A stretch of 64,000 nucleotides of DNA, from NCBI RefSeq assembly GCF_039939195.1, contig NZ_JBDUUH010000015.1, positions 77,427 to 141,426 on the forward strand. Direction: 5' to 3'. The stretch comes from Foliimonas ilicis. GTDB taxonomy: Bacteria > Pseudomonadota > Alphaproteobacteria > Rhizobiales > Rhizobiaceae. This document shows positions 42,335-51,151 of the stretch, in pieces (within the stretch, counting starts at the first letter, position 1; every line of letters starts with the position of its first letter). The position numbers and the translations under genes are program-made. The notes beneath the pieces were generated by a model. It was not told the DNA's origin. It made no database searches and saw only the letters and a list, made by a program, of their open reading frames with translations.

Positions 42335-43768
42335 ATGTACAAGGACACCGTTTTTTTCATTGATGGCGAATGGCGCCCGAGCGTTACGGGCCGTGTTATT
42401 CCGGTTCTCAACCCGGCGACGGAAGAGCAGATCGGCACCGTCGCGCATGCCAATACCGAAGACCTCGATCAGGCTTTGAATGCCGTCTGGAAGGGCTTTG
42501 CCGTATGGCGCAAAATATCTGCCTATGAGCGCAGCAAGATCATGCGCAAGGCCGCCGAAAATCTGCGCTCGCGCGTCGATGAAATCGCTCCGCTGATGAC
42601 GCTTGAGCAGGGCAAGCCGCTGGCTGAAGCCAAGGGCGAAATACTCGCCGCCGCAGACACGATCGAATGGTTTGCCGAAGAAGCACGCCGCGCCTATGGC
42701 CGCGTCATTCCAGCCCGTGCCGAAAACGTCTACCAGCTTGCCGTCAAGGAGCCAGTCGGCCCCGTCGCGGCATTCTCGCCATGGAATTTCCCGATCAACC
42801 AGGTCGTGCGCAAGCTTTCCGCTGCACTTGCCGCCGGGTGTTCGATCATCGTGAAGGCCCCGGAAGAAACTCCGGCAGCACCCGCTGAATTGATCCGCGC
42901 ATATGCGGATGCCGGCGTTCCCGCGGGCGTCATCAATCTCGTCTACGGCACGCCGAGCGAGATTTCCGAATATCTGATCCCGCATCCTTTCATTCGCAAG
43001 ATCTCGTTCACCGGCTCGACGCCTGTCGGCAAAAAGCTTGCAGGTCTGGCAGGCCTTCACATGAAGCGCGTCACCATGGAACTTGGTGGCCACGCACCGG
43101 CAATCGTCTTCGACGATGCCGACATCGATGCTGCGACCAAGGTGCTTTCGGCCTCGAAATTCCGCAATGCGGGCCAGGTCTGCGTCGCACCGACCCGCTT
43201 CCTGGTCCAGACGAAGGTGTATGACAGCTTCGTTGAGAAGTTCGTCGCCTCCGCCAACAAGATCACGGTCGGCGACGGTCTTTCCGCTGGAAGCACGATG
43301 GGGCCGCTCGCCAACGATCGTCGCTTGGCGGCCATGGAAGAGCTGATCGCGGATGCGACCACGCGTGGCGCGAAGACGCAAACCGGCGGCCGCCGCATCG
43401 GCAACAAGGGCTATTTCTTCGAGCCGACCGTCATGACCGGCGTGCCGCTCGAAGCCCGCGTCATGAACGAGGAGCCCTTCGGCCCGCTGGCGCTCATCTC
43501 GCCATTCAGCGATCTGGACGAGGTCATCACCGAAGCCAACCGCCTGCCATACGGCCTCGCGGCCTACGCCTATACGAGCTCGAACAAAACCGCGACGCAG
43601 CTTGGCGCGCAGATCGAAAGCGGCATGGTCACTATCAACCACAATGGTCTGGCGGTGCCGGAAGTGCCATTCGGAGGCATCAAGGATTCGGGCTATGGTT
43701 CGGAAGGCGGCTCGGAAGCGATCGAAGCCTACCTAAACACGAAGTTCGTGTCACAGGCGGGCCTCTAG
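42335..43768 (+). CDS. NAD(P)-dependent aldehyde dehydrogenase, succinate-semialdehyde dehydrogenase-like
   Basis: The 477-residue enzyme has the aldehyde dehydrogenase set: FSPWNFP (Asn of the oxyanion hole), ITFTGST-like KISFTGSTPVGKKLAG, MELGGHAPAIVFDDAD (general-base Glu) and NAGQVCVAPTRFLV (catalytic Cys). The EQGKPLAEAKGEI segment and ETP.. region resemble GabD-type succinate-semialdehyde dehydrogenases, but substrate choice is inference. The last codon is followed by TAG made by element R2; before insertion the stop would have been TAA. Confidence 0.88.
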   Translation: MYKDTVFFIDGEWRPSVTGRVIPVLNPATEEQIGTVAHANTEDLDQALNAVWKGFAVWRKISAYERSKIMRKAAENLRSRVDEIAPLMTLEQGKPLAEAKGEILAAADTIEWFAEEARRAYGRVIPARAENVYQLAVKEPVGPVAAFSPWNFPINQVVRKLSAALAAGCSIIVKAPEETPAAPAELIRAYADAGVPAGVINLVYGTPSEISEYLIPHPFIRKISFTGSTPVGKKLAGLAGLHMKRVTMELGGHAPAIVFDDADIDAATKVLSASKFRNAGQVCVAPTRFLVQTKVYDSFVEKFVASANKITVGDGLSAGSTMGPLANDRRLAAMEELIADATTRGAKTQTGGRRIGNKGYFFEPTVMTGVPLEARVMNEEPFGPLALISPFSDLDEVITEANRLPYGLAAYAYTSSNKTATQLGAQIESGMVTINHNGLAVPEVPFGGIKDSGYGSEGGSEAIEAYLNTKFVSQAGL

Positions 43769-43992
43769 AGTCTTTTAGATAGAACCGCTGGCGGGACAGC
43801 GCCCCCCTCTGTCCTGCCGGACATCTCCCCCACAAGTGGGGAGATTACTCTGTCATTTAAGCACGGCACCAATCGCTGACGTTGCAGAATGAGCGCGGAG
43901 AGTGTGTCAGCCAATCTCCCCACCCGTGGGGGAGATGTCCGGCAGGACAGAGGGGCGCGCCTCGCGATTCCATCACAACAGGAAGCGCTCTA
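43766..43992. repeat. Palindromic TA-flanked element, copy R2 (full length)
   Basis: It begins TA-GAGTCTTTTAGATAGAA directly in the stop codon of the aldehyde dehydrogenase gene and ends AAGCGCTC-TA. The arms match R1 (left CCCCCCTCTGTCCTGCCGG, right its near-complement). The core of about 75 bases is the same as in R1 and R3 but runs in the opposite direction relative to the outer ends of R1. Confidence 0.88.
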
Positions 43993-44044
43993 AAATTTAA
44001 ATGTGCCCGGTTCTTCCGAGAGCCGGGCGCCTCGGCCACAAAAA

Positions 44045-44077
44045 CAAAAAGCCCCGCATTTGCGGGGCTTTTTGTTT
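44045..44077. terminator. Bidirectional terminator after tRNA-Leu
   Basis: GCCCCGCA (44051-44058) pairs with TGCGGGGC (44061-44068), flanked by AAAAA on the left and TTTTTTG on the right, an ideal rho-independent terminator in both directions. On the minus strand it lies 7 bases after the tRNA 3' end. Confidence 0.9.
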
Positions 44078-44084
44078 GGGAATT

Positions 44085-44171
44085 TGGTGCCCAGAAGAGG
44101 ACTCGAACCTCCACGCCCTTGCGAGCGCCAGCACCTGAAGCTGGTGCGTCTACCAATTCCGCCATCTGGGC
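44085..44171 (-). tRNA. tRNA-Leu (anticodon CAG)
   Basis: The 87-base gene on the minus strand starts GCCCAGATGGCGGAATTGG and ends CTTCTGGGCACCA, with CCA encoded. The acceptor stem GCCCAGA pairs with TCTGGGC. The anticodon stem CCAGC/GCTGG frames the loop TTCAGGT, giving anticodon CAG at 44135-44137. The long variable arm CGCTCGCAAGGGCGT and the T loop GTTCGAGTC confirm a class II leucine tRNA. Confidence 0.97.
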
Positions 44172-44250
44172 TTGCGGGGTGATGTAAGCGGGCAAGGCGC
44201 CGCTGTCAACGCGCTTTTTCCATGTTTGAACCGATTGCCGGCATATAAAT

Positions 44251-44868
44251 TCAGGCGAGCACTTCCTTTGAGGCGACGGTCGAATCCGCAGCCAGTTTGT
44301 AGATGATAGGCACGCCGGTTCCGAGTTCGAGATTGACGATTTCCTCGCCGCTCGCGCCGTCTAGCGCCATAATCAGGGCGCGCAGCGAATTGCCGTGTGC
44401 GGCAACCAGAACCGTCTCGCCGCGCAGCACGTGTTTTTGCATGTCATGGAGGTAGTAGGGCCAGACGCGCGCGCCGGTGTCCTTCAGGCTTTCGCCGCCG
44501 GGAGGCGGCACGTCGTAGGAGCGGCGCCAGATATGCACCTGATCCTCACCCCATTTGGCGCGGGCATCGTCCTTGTTGAGGCCGGAGAGATCGCCATAGT
44601 CGCGCTCGTTCAGCGCAACGTTGCGGATCGTTTCGAGATCGCTCTGGCCGACCGCATCCAGAATGTGCTGGCAGGTTTTCTGCGCGCGCTGGAGCACGGA
44701 AGTAAATGCGATGTCGAATTTCAGTCCGCGTGCCTTCAGCTTTTCGCCTGCTGCCTTAGCTTCCGCATGACCCTGCTCGGTCAGGTCCACATCGCGCCAG
44801 CCGGTGAACAGGTTCTTGAGGTTCCAATCGCTCTGGCCATGACGGACGAGGACGAGGGTTCCGGACAT
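44251..44868 (-). CDS. gpmA: 2,3-bisphosphoglycerate-dependent phosphoglycerate mutase
   Basis: The 205-residue enzyme begins with the histidine phosphatase motif LVLVRHGQSDWNLKNLFTGW. NERDYGDLSGLNKDDARAKW and VAAHGNSLRALIMALDG contain the other catalytic residues. It interconverts 3- and 2-phosphoglycerate in glycolysis. AAGGAGAA precedes ATG 44868, which rules out the upstream in-frame extension. It lies 23 bases after dapB. Confidence 0.95.
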   Translation of the reverse strand: MSGTLVLVRHGQSDWNLKNLFTGWRDVDLTEQGHAEAKAAGEKLKARGLKFDIAFTSVLQRAQKTCQHILDAVGQSDLETIRNVALNERDYGDLSGLNKDDARAKWGEDQVHIWRRSYDVPPPGGESLKDTGARVWPYYLHDMQKHVLRGETVLVAAHGNSLRALIMALDGASGEEIVNLELGTGVPIIYKLAADSTVASKEVLA

Positions 44869-44891
44869 GAAATTCTCCTTCGAAAAATGGA

Positions 44892-45707
44892 TTAGCTTGA
44901 AAGACCGAGCACGTCGCGCATCGAATAAAGCCCCGCCTTGCGCTCGCACGCCCAGAGCGCGGCCTTCACTGCGCCGCGGGCGAATATTCCGCGATCGTCT
45001 GCATTGTGCGAAAGCGTGATGCGTTCGCCCTGTCCGGCGAGAATAACCGAATGGTCGCCGATGACCGAACCGCCACGCAGCGTTGCAAAGCCGATCGTGC
45101 CGTCCTCGCGTGCGCCGGTATGGCCGTCACGCACCCGCACGGAATGGTCCTCCAGGCCGATTTCACGGCCCGCTGCCGCTGCCTGACCGAGCAGAAGTGC
45201 GGTGCCGGATGGCGCGTCGACCTTGTGCTTGTGGTGCATTTCGAGAATTTCGATGTCGAAATCTTCCGGTCCGAGCGCTTTTGCAGCCTGTTCGACCAGC
45301 ACGGCCAGAAGATTTACGCCAAGGCTCATATTGCCCGATTTCACGATCGTCGCGTGGCGCGCGGCGGCGACGATCTTCGCTTCGTCTTCCGCGCCGATGC
45401 CGGTCGTGCCGATCACATGAACGATGCGCGCCTGCGCGGCATAGCCTGCGAATTCGACCGTCGATGCGGGCGAGGTGAAATCCAGAACGCCATCGGCCTT
45501 GGCAAAGACCGGCAGCGTCTCATCCGTGATGATGACGCCATTTGCCTCAAGCCCGGCAAGCGCGCCTGCATCCTTGCCGATATGGGGCGAACCCTGCCGC
45601 TCGATGGCACCGGAAAGTTTGGCGCCCGGCGTGGCATGAATGGTGCGGATCAGTTCCTGACCCATGCGGCCCGCAGCGCCCACCACGACGAGGTTCATAT
45701 CGGTCAT
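44892..45707 (-). CDS. dapB: 4-hydroxy-tetrahydrodipicolinate reductase
   Basis: The 271-residue enzyme has the N-terminal Rossmann motif VVGAAGRMGQELIR and the DapB signature EMHHKHKVDAPSGTALLLGQ. It makes tetrahydrodipicolinate for lysine and peptidoglycan synthesis. Its ATG overlaps the stop of the upstream ABC exporter gene by 4 bases, and gpmA follows. Confidence 0.96.
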   Translation of the reverse strand: MTDMNLVVVGAAGRMGQELIRTIHATPGAKLSGAIERQGSPHIGKDAGALAGLEANGVIITDETLPVFAKADGVLDFTSPASTVEFAGYAAQARIVHVIGTTGIGAEDEAKIVAAARHATIVKSGNMSLGVNLLAVLVEQAAKALGPEDFDIEILEMHHKHKVDAPSGTALLLGQAAAAGREIGLEDHSVRVRDGHTGAREDGTIGFATLRGGSVIGDHSVILAGQGERITLSHNADDRGIFARGAVKAALWACERKAGLYSMRDVLGLSS

Positions 45708-47548
45708 TGCGCGCCCCCGGCGATGGCAGCCTTGCGTCTGCGCTTCGGCTTTGTGTCGTCTACGAGGCCAAGGCCCTTGCCGCCCTGCACCTTCTGGAAA
45801 CGTGCATATACGCCGTTCGGGATAGCCATAAGCGATTTATGCGTGCCTTCCTCGACAAGCCGACCTTCTTCCAGAACGATGATGCGGTCTGCATTCACGA
45901 CCGTCGAGAGACGGTGCGCGATGACGATGGTCGTCTTGCCCTTCATCACCGTGTCGAGCGCTTCCTGAACGCGCGCTTCCGATTCATTGTCGAGAGCAGA
46001 CGTCGCTTCGTCGAGCAGCAGGATCGGGGCCTGACGCACGATGGCGCGCGCGATGGAAATGCGCTGCCTCTGGCCGCCGGAAAGCGTCGCGCCGTTTTCG
46101 CCGACTGGCGTGTCATAGCCCTGGAATTGCTGGCGAATGAAAATATCGGCCGCTGCCTGGTCGGCTGCCTGCTCGATCTCCGCATCGGTCGCGTCGGCGC
46201 GGCCATAGCGTATGTTGTCGCGTATCGTGCCTTCGAAAAGATATGGCTGCTGCGAAACGAAGGCGATGGACTGGCGAAGCGAGTGCTTCGTCACCTTGGC
46301 GATGTCCTGCCCATCGATTTCGATCTTGCCGCCTTCGATGTCGTAGAAACGCTGCAGCAGCGCCGTCAGCGTGGATTTGCCGGCACCCGAAGCACCGACG
46401 ATGGCAGTCGTCTTGCCGGCCTTTGCAACGAAGCTCACCTCATGAAGAACCGGCAGGCTGTTCGGGTAGGAGAACGACACTCGGTCGAAAACGACATCGC
46501 CCTTGTCGATCGTCAGCGTCTTGGCGCCCGGCGTGTCTTCCTGTTGCGGTTCCAGGTCGAGGATTTCATAGATCATGCGCGCATTGACCAGCGCCCGCTC
46601 CAGTCCGACCTGCACGCGCGCCAGCCGCCTTGCGGGGTCGTAGGCGAGCATCAAAGCCGTGATGAAGGAGAACACCGCGCCGGGTAGCTGATCGCCTGTG
46701 ACGGCCCTGTAACCTGCGTAAGCGATGACGCCCGCAATCGCGAAGCCCGCCAGCGTATCGGAAATCGGCCCCAGACGCTCGGAAACGCGGGCGATCTTGT
46801 TGGAGCGGCCTTCGGCTTCCGTAATGAGTTTGGTCATGCGGTGTGAAAGCTGGTCTTCCATGGTGAATGCCTTCACCACGGCGATGCCTTGCGTTGCCTC
46901 CTGCATGGCGCCGATCAGGCGCGAATTCACCTCGACCGCCTGGCGCGCCACGCGGCGCAGCCGTCGCATGAGGTAGTTTACCGTGAAGATGAGCGGCGGT
47001 CCGATCATCAGCGCGATCAGCGACAGCATCGGGTCCTGAACGATCATGACCCCGAGCAGTGCGACCAGCGAAACCGCATCGCGGGCAATCGCCGTCAGTG
47101 TCATGCTCAGAAGGTCGCGAATACCGCCGACATTCTCGTTGATCTGGGCGGCGAGACGGCCAGAGCGTTTCTCGTTGAAGAAGCCGACGCCAAGCCGCAT
47201 CAGATGGTCGAAAATACGCTGCTGATAGCGCGCGACGAGATTGTTGCCGACCTTTGCCAGAATCACTGCCTGGATATAACCGGCGACGCCGCGAAGAACG
47301 AAGGCGCCGACGATCAAGAGGCAGATCAGCGCGATAAGGTCCTGGCGCTGGCGATAGAAGATGTCGTCGATCACATCGCGCATCACCCATGCCGTAAAGG
47401 CAGTGGTGGCGGCGATCGCAATCAGGCAAACGCCAGCGATCGCGTAGGACCAGATATACTCACGGCCGTTTTCGGCAATGATGCGCCGGATCACAGCGAC
47501 GATTTCGCCGCGATCTACCGTTTTCGTTTTTTTCTGTTTGGGATTCAA
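45704..47548 (-). CDS. ABC exporter, fused membrane and ATPase domains (MsbA-like)
   Basis: The 614-residue half-transporter has six membrane helices (residues about 30-330) and an ATPase domain with Walker A VGASGAGKSTLTALLQRF, the Q-loop in FVSQQPYLFEGTIRDNIRYG, signature LSGGQRQRISIARAI and Walker B ILLLDEATSALDNESEARVQ. It resembles lipid or drug exporters such as MsbA. The C-terminal basic tail (KPKRRRKAA) is unremarkable. It is co-transcribed with dapB and gpmA; the substrate is unknown. Confidence 0.9.
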   Translation of the reverse strand: MNPKQKKTKTVDRGEIVAVIRRIIAENGREYIWSYAIAGVCLIAIAATTAFTAWVMRDVIDDIFYRQRQDLIALICLLIVGAFVLRGVAGYIQAVILAKVGNNLVARYQQRIFDHLMRLGVGFFNEKRSGRLAAQINENVGGIRDLLSMTLTAIARDAVSLVALLGVMIVQDPMLSLIALMIGPPLIFTVNYLMRRLRRVARQAVEVNSRLIGAMQEATQGIAVVKAFTMEDQLSHRMTKLITEAEGRSNKIARVSERLGPISDTLAGFAIAGVIAYAGYRAVTGDQLPGAVFSFITALMLAYDPARRLARVQVGLERALVNARMIYEILDLEPQQEDTPGAKTLTIDKGDVVFDRVSFSYPNSLPVLHEVSFVAKAGKTTAIVGASGAGKSTLTALLQRFYDIEGGKIEIDGQDIAKVTKHSLRQSIAFVSQQPYLFEGTIRDNIRYGRADATDAEIEQAADQAAADIFIRQQFQGYDTPVGENGATLSGGQRQRISIARAIVRQAPILLLDEATSALDNESEARVQEALDTVMKGKTTIVIAHRLSTVVNADRIIVLEEGRLVEEGTHKSLMAIPNGVYARFQKVQGGKGLGLVDDTKPKRRRKAAIAGGAQ

Positions 47549-47702
47549 ACCGGGTCAGCCCGCGCAAATAAATTCACCGGCCCGACTGGACCGCAATTGC
47601 GATCCTCATAGCCCCAACAGGGCGTTTTGCCTATGCCTTTTGCATCGAATGGGCGCGGCCTGTTGCTTTCATGCCGCGCCCGAAGTCTCGTTTGTGGCCA
47701 AA

Positions 47703-48179
47703 TCAGCCAGCGAGAACCAGATCGCGTGCTTTGAGGATTTCCACGCAGGCATTTGCCGCTTCACGACCTTTCACGACGAAATGGTCGCTGAAAAACTGCT
47801 TGTGGGCGTCGCTTTCCTGAAAATGATGAGGGGTGAGAACGGCAGAAAGCACCGGAATATCGGTCGCGAGCTGCACATTCATGATGCCGTCCAATACCGT
47901 GCTTGCCACGAAATCGTGGCGGTAGATGCCGCCATCGACCACGAAGGCGCAACCAAGAACGGCAGCGTAGCGGCCGGTCTGCGCAAGCAGCTTTGCCTGA
48001 AGCGGAATTTCGAGCGCGCCGGGAACGTCGAAAATATCGACTTCGATCTTGCCTTGCGAAAGGGATTTGACGTTTTCCGCGAAGGAATCGACGCATTTGT
48101 CGACGATGTCCGCGTGCCAGCGTGCGCGGATTACGGCGACGCGGCGGTTTTCGAAGTCTCGGTTGCGTATCTGATTCAT
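47703..48179 (-). CDS. ribH2: 6,7-dimethyl-8-ribityllumazine synthase, RibH2 type
   Basis: The 158-residue protein resembles the decameric Brucella lumazine synthase: RVAVIRARWHADIVD at the N-terminus, DIFDVPGALEIPLQAKLLAQ with the active-site loop, GCAFVVDGGIYRHDFVAS and SAVLTPHHFQESDAH. It condenses 5-amino-6-ribitylamino-uracil with dihydroxybutanone phosphate in riboflavin synthesis. It is a stand-alone gene under an FMN riboswitch, rather than in a rib operon. Confidence 0.93.
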   Translation of the reverse strand: MNQIRNRDFENRRVAVIRARWHADIVDKCVDSFAENVKSLSQGKIEVDIFDVPGALEIPLQAKLLAQTGRYAAVLGCAFVVDGGIYRHDFVASTVLDGIMNVQLATDIPVLSAVLTPHHFQESDAHKQFFSDHFVVKGREAANACVEILKARDLVLAG

Positions 48180-48254
48180 AGGCCCTGCTTTCCGTTTTAA
48201 AGACCAGAATCAGGACGGACGATCGCAAGACGAGCCTAATGGCCCTTCTTCCTT

Positions 48255-48394
48255 TCGTTCTCTTCCATCCGGACTATGACCGTCGGCTCCGGAATCACAC
48301 CGGATCTGCTGACCCTTCGAATTTCTTCGAAGGCGCTCGCGGGCTTGGGGAAATCCCCTTACCGCCGGTGGGGAGTTTCACCCCGCCCTGAGAA
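48255..48394 (-). ncRNA. FMN riboswitch (RFN element) controlling ribH2
   Basis: Read on the minus strand the region gives the RFN consensus in order: TCAGGGCGGGGTGAAACTCC, CCACCGGCGGTAA, AGCCCGCGAGCG, GGTCAGCAGATCCGGTGTGA, TTCCGGAGCCGACGGTCATA and AGTCCGGATGGAAGAGA. All helices of the six-way junction can form. It ends 75 bases before the ribH2 start, so FMN would reduce lumazine synthase production, probably by blocking translation or by termination. Confidence 0.97.
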
Positions 48395-48446
48395 CTAATC
48401 TCTCATGTATGGAAAGCGGGCAGGTTGGAGTCAAGAAAAGGATTTT

Positions 48447-49475
48447 CTAAATGCTGCGCCATCTGCGGTCAGTTGTTTCTATGCCGAAGAGATCGGGCGT
48501 CTGGGCATAGGCGGCCAGTCCGGCAAGGGCGGCCTGCGGGTGGGTGATCACGTAGGTCGGCATGGAGCGCATCAATGCCGAATGGGGCGCCTTGTCTTCG
48601 AAAGCCTCGCGGAAATTTCCGGCTTTCAGGGCAGGGACGACTTTTTGCGCAATGCCGCCGGTAAGGTAGACGCCGCCCTTGCTTTTGAACACCAATGCAA
48701 GGTCGCCTGCGGTGCGGCCAAGGCAGGTGACGAATGTTGCAAGCGTCTCTTTCGCAATCTCGTCCGTGCCTTCCAGCGCAGCAGCGGTCACTTCGGCAGG
48801 AGTGGTGAGAGTTGGCGTATTGCCGTCTGCTTTTGCGACCGCGCGATAGAGATGAACGAGGCCCCGTCCGCACAGAATCTGCTCGCCGGAAATCCGCCCG
48901 TCGATCTTTTCGATATGCGGAAAGACTTCATTGTCGCGTTCGGTTCGGGGGCCGATGTCCATGTGGCCGCCTTCGCCGGGAACCGGAATCCAGCGTCCGC
49001 ATGCGTGGATGAGGCCAGCGACGCCGAGGCCGGTGCCGGGACCGAGCACGACGCGGGCGGCATCGTCTTCGGCTTCACCGCCGCCGATTTTTTCCATGTT
49101 TTCGGGGCCAAGTGCTGCTACTGCAAGCGCCTGCGCCTCGAAATCATTGAGCACGACGATGTCTTCCAGGCCAAGCGTCCTGATCATGTCGCGGGGCCGC
49201 ACGACCCATGGGCAGTTGGTCAGCGCAATCGCGTCGCCCTCGACCGGGCCTGCAACGGCCAGAACCGCCGAGCGCGGGCGGATATCCGTCTTGTCGAGAA
49301 CGGCCGACTGGATCGCCTCGTCGATGGTCGCGAAATTTGCGGTGAGCACGATTGCCGGCTGGCCGATCTCGGACGTGGCGTCGGAAACAATGGCAAAGCG
49401 CGCATTGGTGCCGCCAATGTCCCCAATCAGAATTGGAAAGGGCAGTGCCTTATCGGCATCGCTTGGCTGTGGCAT
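48447..49475 (-). CDS. glk: Glucokinase
   Basis: The 342-residue sugar kinase has the phosphate-binding motif PILIGDIGGTNARFAIV, the ALTNCPWVV and LNDFEAQALAVAAL substrate motifs, VVLGPGTGLGVAGLI and GGVYLTGGIAQKVVPALKAG. It phosphorylates glucose in the cytosol. The gene precedes the riboswitch-controlled ribH2 on the same strand. Confidence 0.93.
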   Translation of the reverse strand: MPQPSDADKALPFPILIGDIGGTNARFAIVSDATSEIGQPAIVLTANFATIDEAIQSAVLDKTDIRPRSAVLAVAGPVEGDAIALTNCPWVVRPRDMIRTLGLEDIVVLNDFEAQALAVAALGPENMEKIGGGEAEDDAARVVLGPGTGLGVAGLIHACGRWIPVPGEGGHMDIGPRTERDNEVFPHIEKIDGRISGEQILCGRGLVHLYRAVAKADGNTPTLTTPAEVTAAALEGTDEIAKETLATFVTCLGRTAGDLALVFKSKGGVYLTGGIAQKVVPALKAGNFREAFEDKAPHSALMRSMPTYVITHPQAALAGLAAYAQTPDLFGIETTDRRWRSI

Positions 49476-49502
49476 GCTCGTGTCGTCCCCGTACGCTGCG
49501 TA

Positions 49503-49880
49503 TCAGCTATTTTCTTTTCGAAAGAGCACCAGTTCGGCGGTCGCCTCGTTCAGTGCGATCGGCACATCATAGACGATGGCAAGCCGCATCAGGGCCTTCA
49601 CGTCGACGTCATGCGGCATGGGCGTCAGTGGATCAACGAAGAAAATGACGAGGTCGATCACGCCTTCCGCGATCAGCGCGCCGATCTGCTGATCGCCGCC
49701 GAGCGGGCCGCTTTTCAGCCGCCTTATCTGGAGTTTCGGGCAGGCATCCATGATGCGCTGACCGGTCGTGCCGGTCGCGACGAGTTCGCATTCCGAGAGA
49801 AAGTCGGTATGCGCCTGCGCAAATGCGACCATCTGGTTCTTTTTCTGGTCGTGCGCGATCAGCGCCAGTCGATAAGCCAT
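49503..49880 (-). CDS. mgsA: Methylglyoxal synthase
   Basis: The 125-residue enzyme has LALIAHDQKKNQMVAFAQAH, LVATGTTGQRI, LKSGPLGGDQQIGALIAEG (catalytic Asp), VDPLTPMPHDVDVKALMRLA and VYDVPIALNEATAEL. It converts dihydroxyacetone phosphate to methylglyoxal, bypassing lower glycolysis when phosphate is short. It lies 27 bases upstream of glk and probably shares a transcript with it. Confidence 0.95.
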   Translation of the reverse strand: MAYRLALIAHDQKKNQMVAFAQAHTDFLSECELVATGTTGQRIMDACPKLQIRRLKSGPLGGDQQIGALIAEGVIDLVIFFVDPLTPMPHDVDVKALMRLAIVYDVPIALNEATAELVLFRKENS

Positions 49881-49906
49881 TTTCGCCGCTATCCGAATCT
49901 ACCGAG

Positions 49907-49929
49907 GCGGACGGCGAGAAGCCGTCCGC
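49907..49929 (-). terminator. Hairpin between mepA and mgsA
   Basis: GCGGACGGC (49907-49915) pairs perfectly with GCCGTCCGC (49921-49929). Read on the minus strand it follows mepA by about 55 bases, but lacks a T run, so terminator function is moderate at best. Confidence 0.45.
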
Positions 49930-49984
49930 TAAATCGGTTGAAACCTATAGCCAATCAACGCGCGCTATGGAAGCGGTGCGTATT

Positions 49985-51061
49985 TTACGGGGCAGGTCGC
50001 GGCTTTGGCAGTGGAATTCCGATGTCCGGCGTTGCCGTAAAGGCATTGGCGGACGTTGGAAGTGCCGAAGGATCTGCCATGAGAATCGGATTTGTGCCTG
50101 TCGCGGCAATCGCCGTTCCGCCATTGGTCGGATATGTCACCGCCGCTTCCGAAACCGGCTCCGGTGCCGAAAGCACGGCGCGGCATTCCTTGGGCAGGCT
50201 CGCCATCGTCATTACGTCGCGCGCCTTTGGTGCATCGGGGTTCTTGTTGGGGCGCCAAGGCTCTTCGGTAAACCACCAAGCGAGCGAGGCGTCGCAGCCA
50301 TCGCCCGGAGCCGTTGCGGCCTGCGCCTTGCAGCCGACCGAACCCGGCTGGCAGCCGATGCGGACGTGGAAATGATAATCGTGACCCCAGAACGGACGCA
50401 CCTTTTGCAACCATCTCCGGTCGCCCGTCACCGTGTCGCACAGCTTCTTCTTGATGCCCGGATGCACGAGAATGCGCTCGACTTCCGGGTAGCTCGCGGC
50501 ACGCTTCAGCAACCGCGCATGAGCCGGTGTCCAGATGCGCTCATCGACAGTCAGCCCGCCCTTCTTGATCATCGAAATGGCGCTCGTATTCTCGCGCTGC
50601 TGCGCGGAAAGTTTGCGGTCGGGCATCGGCGTCAGCCAGATGTCGGCATCAAGCCCGATCTGGTGCGAGGCGTGGCCGGTCAGCATCGGGCCGCCGCGTG
50701 GCTGCGAAATATCGCCGAGAAGCAGGCCCGGCCAGCCATCCTGAACCGCATCGCGTGACAATTTCTCGACCAGCGCGATCATCGTTGGATGGCCCCAGCG
50801 GCGATTGCGCGAAAGGCGCATGGCCTGCCATGTCGGGCCGTCGGTTGCGATTGCAACGCCGCCGGAAAAGCAGCCCTTCGAGTAAAATCCGTAGGATTTT
50901 GGCGTGGTCGCGGCTGGCAGTCGCTGATGTCCGAACAGTTCTTTCGCCAGTTCCTGCGCATTGGCCGACGGCGCGGCAAGGCTAATGAAGGCCACCGCCG
51001 CGATCGCAAGACCGGCGAGGCGCAGCGCCTTGCCCAGTCGGTTTGTCATCGGAATTTTCAT
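49985..51061 (-). CDS. mepA: Penicillin-insensitive murein endopeptidase MepA
   Basis: The 358-residue periplasmic protein has a signal peptide (about residues 1-35). The zinc-binding LAS-peptidase site appears as MLTGHASHQIGLDADIWLTP and WGHDYHFHVRIGCQPGS. It cleaves D-Ala-mDAP crosslinks in peptidoglycan. A C-terminal extension of about 80 residues is rich in Pro and Ala. It stands alone. Confidence 0.93.
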   Translation of the reverse strand: MKIPMTNRLGKALRLAGLAIAAVAFISLAAPSANAQELAKELFGHQRLPAATTPKSYGFYSKGCFSGGVAIATDGPTWQAMRLSRNRRWGHPTMIALVEKLSRDAVQDGWPGLLLGDISQPRGGPMLTGHASHQIGLDADIWLTPMPDRKLSAQQRENTSAISMIKKGGLTVDERIWTPAHARLLKRAASYPEVERILVHPGIKKKLCDTVTGDRRWLQKVRPFWGHDYHFHVRIGCQPGSVGCKAQAATAPGDGCDASLAWWFTEEPWRPNKNPDAPKARDVMTMASLPKECRAVLSAPEPVSEAAVTYPTNGGTAIAATGTNPILMADPSALPTSANAFTATPDIGIPLPKPRPAP

Positions 51062-51151
51062 GAAAGCCAGACCTTTTGCGCGGATTCTGGGCCGCGTTGG
51101 TTACCGAAACATGAATCGCTTCGCTAAAATGCAGTGCTTTTTCAGCGAAAT

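Noticed and set aside
42065..43642. 525-residue open frame antisense to the aldehyde dehydrogenase gene
   Set aside because: Mirror of a strong coding sequence; no recognisable motif.
48405..50375. 656-residue open frame opposite glk, mgsA and mepA
   Set aside because: It crosses three real genes and part of the riboswitch region, and its composition is not protein-like.
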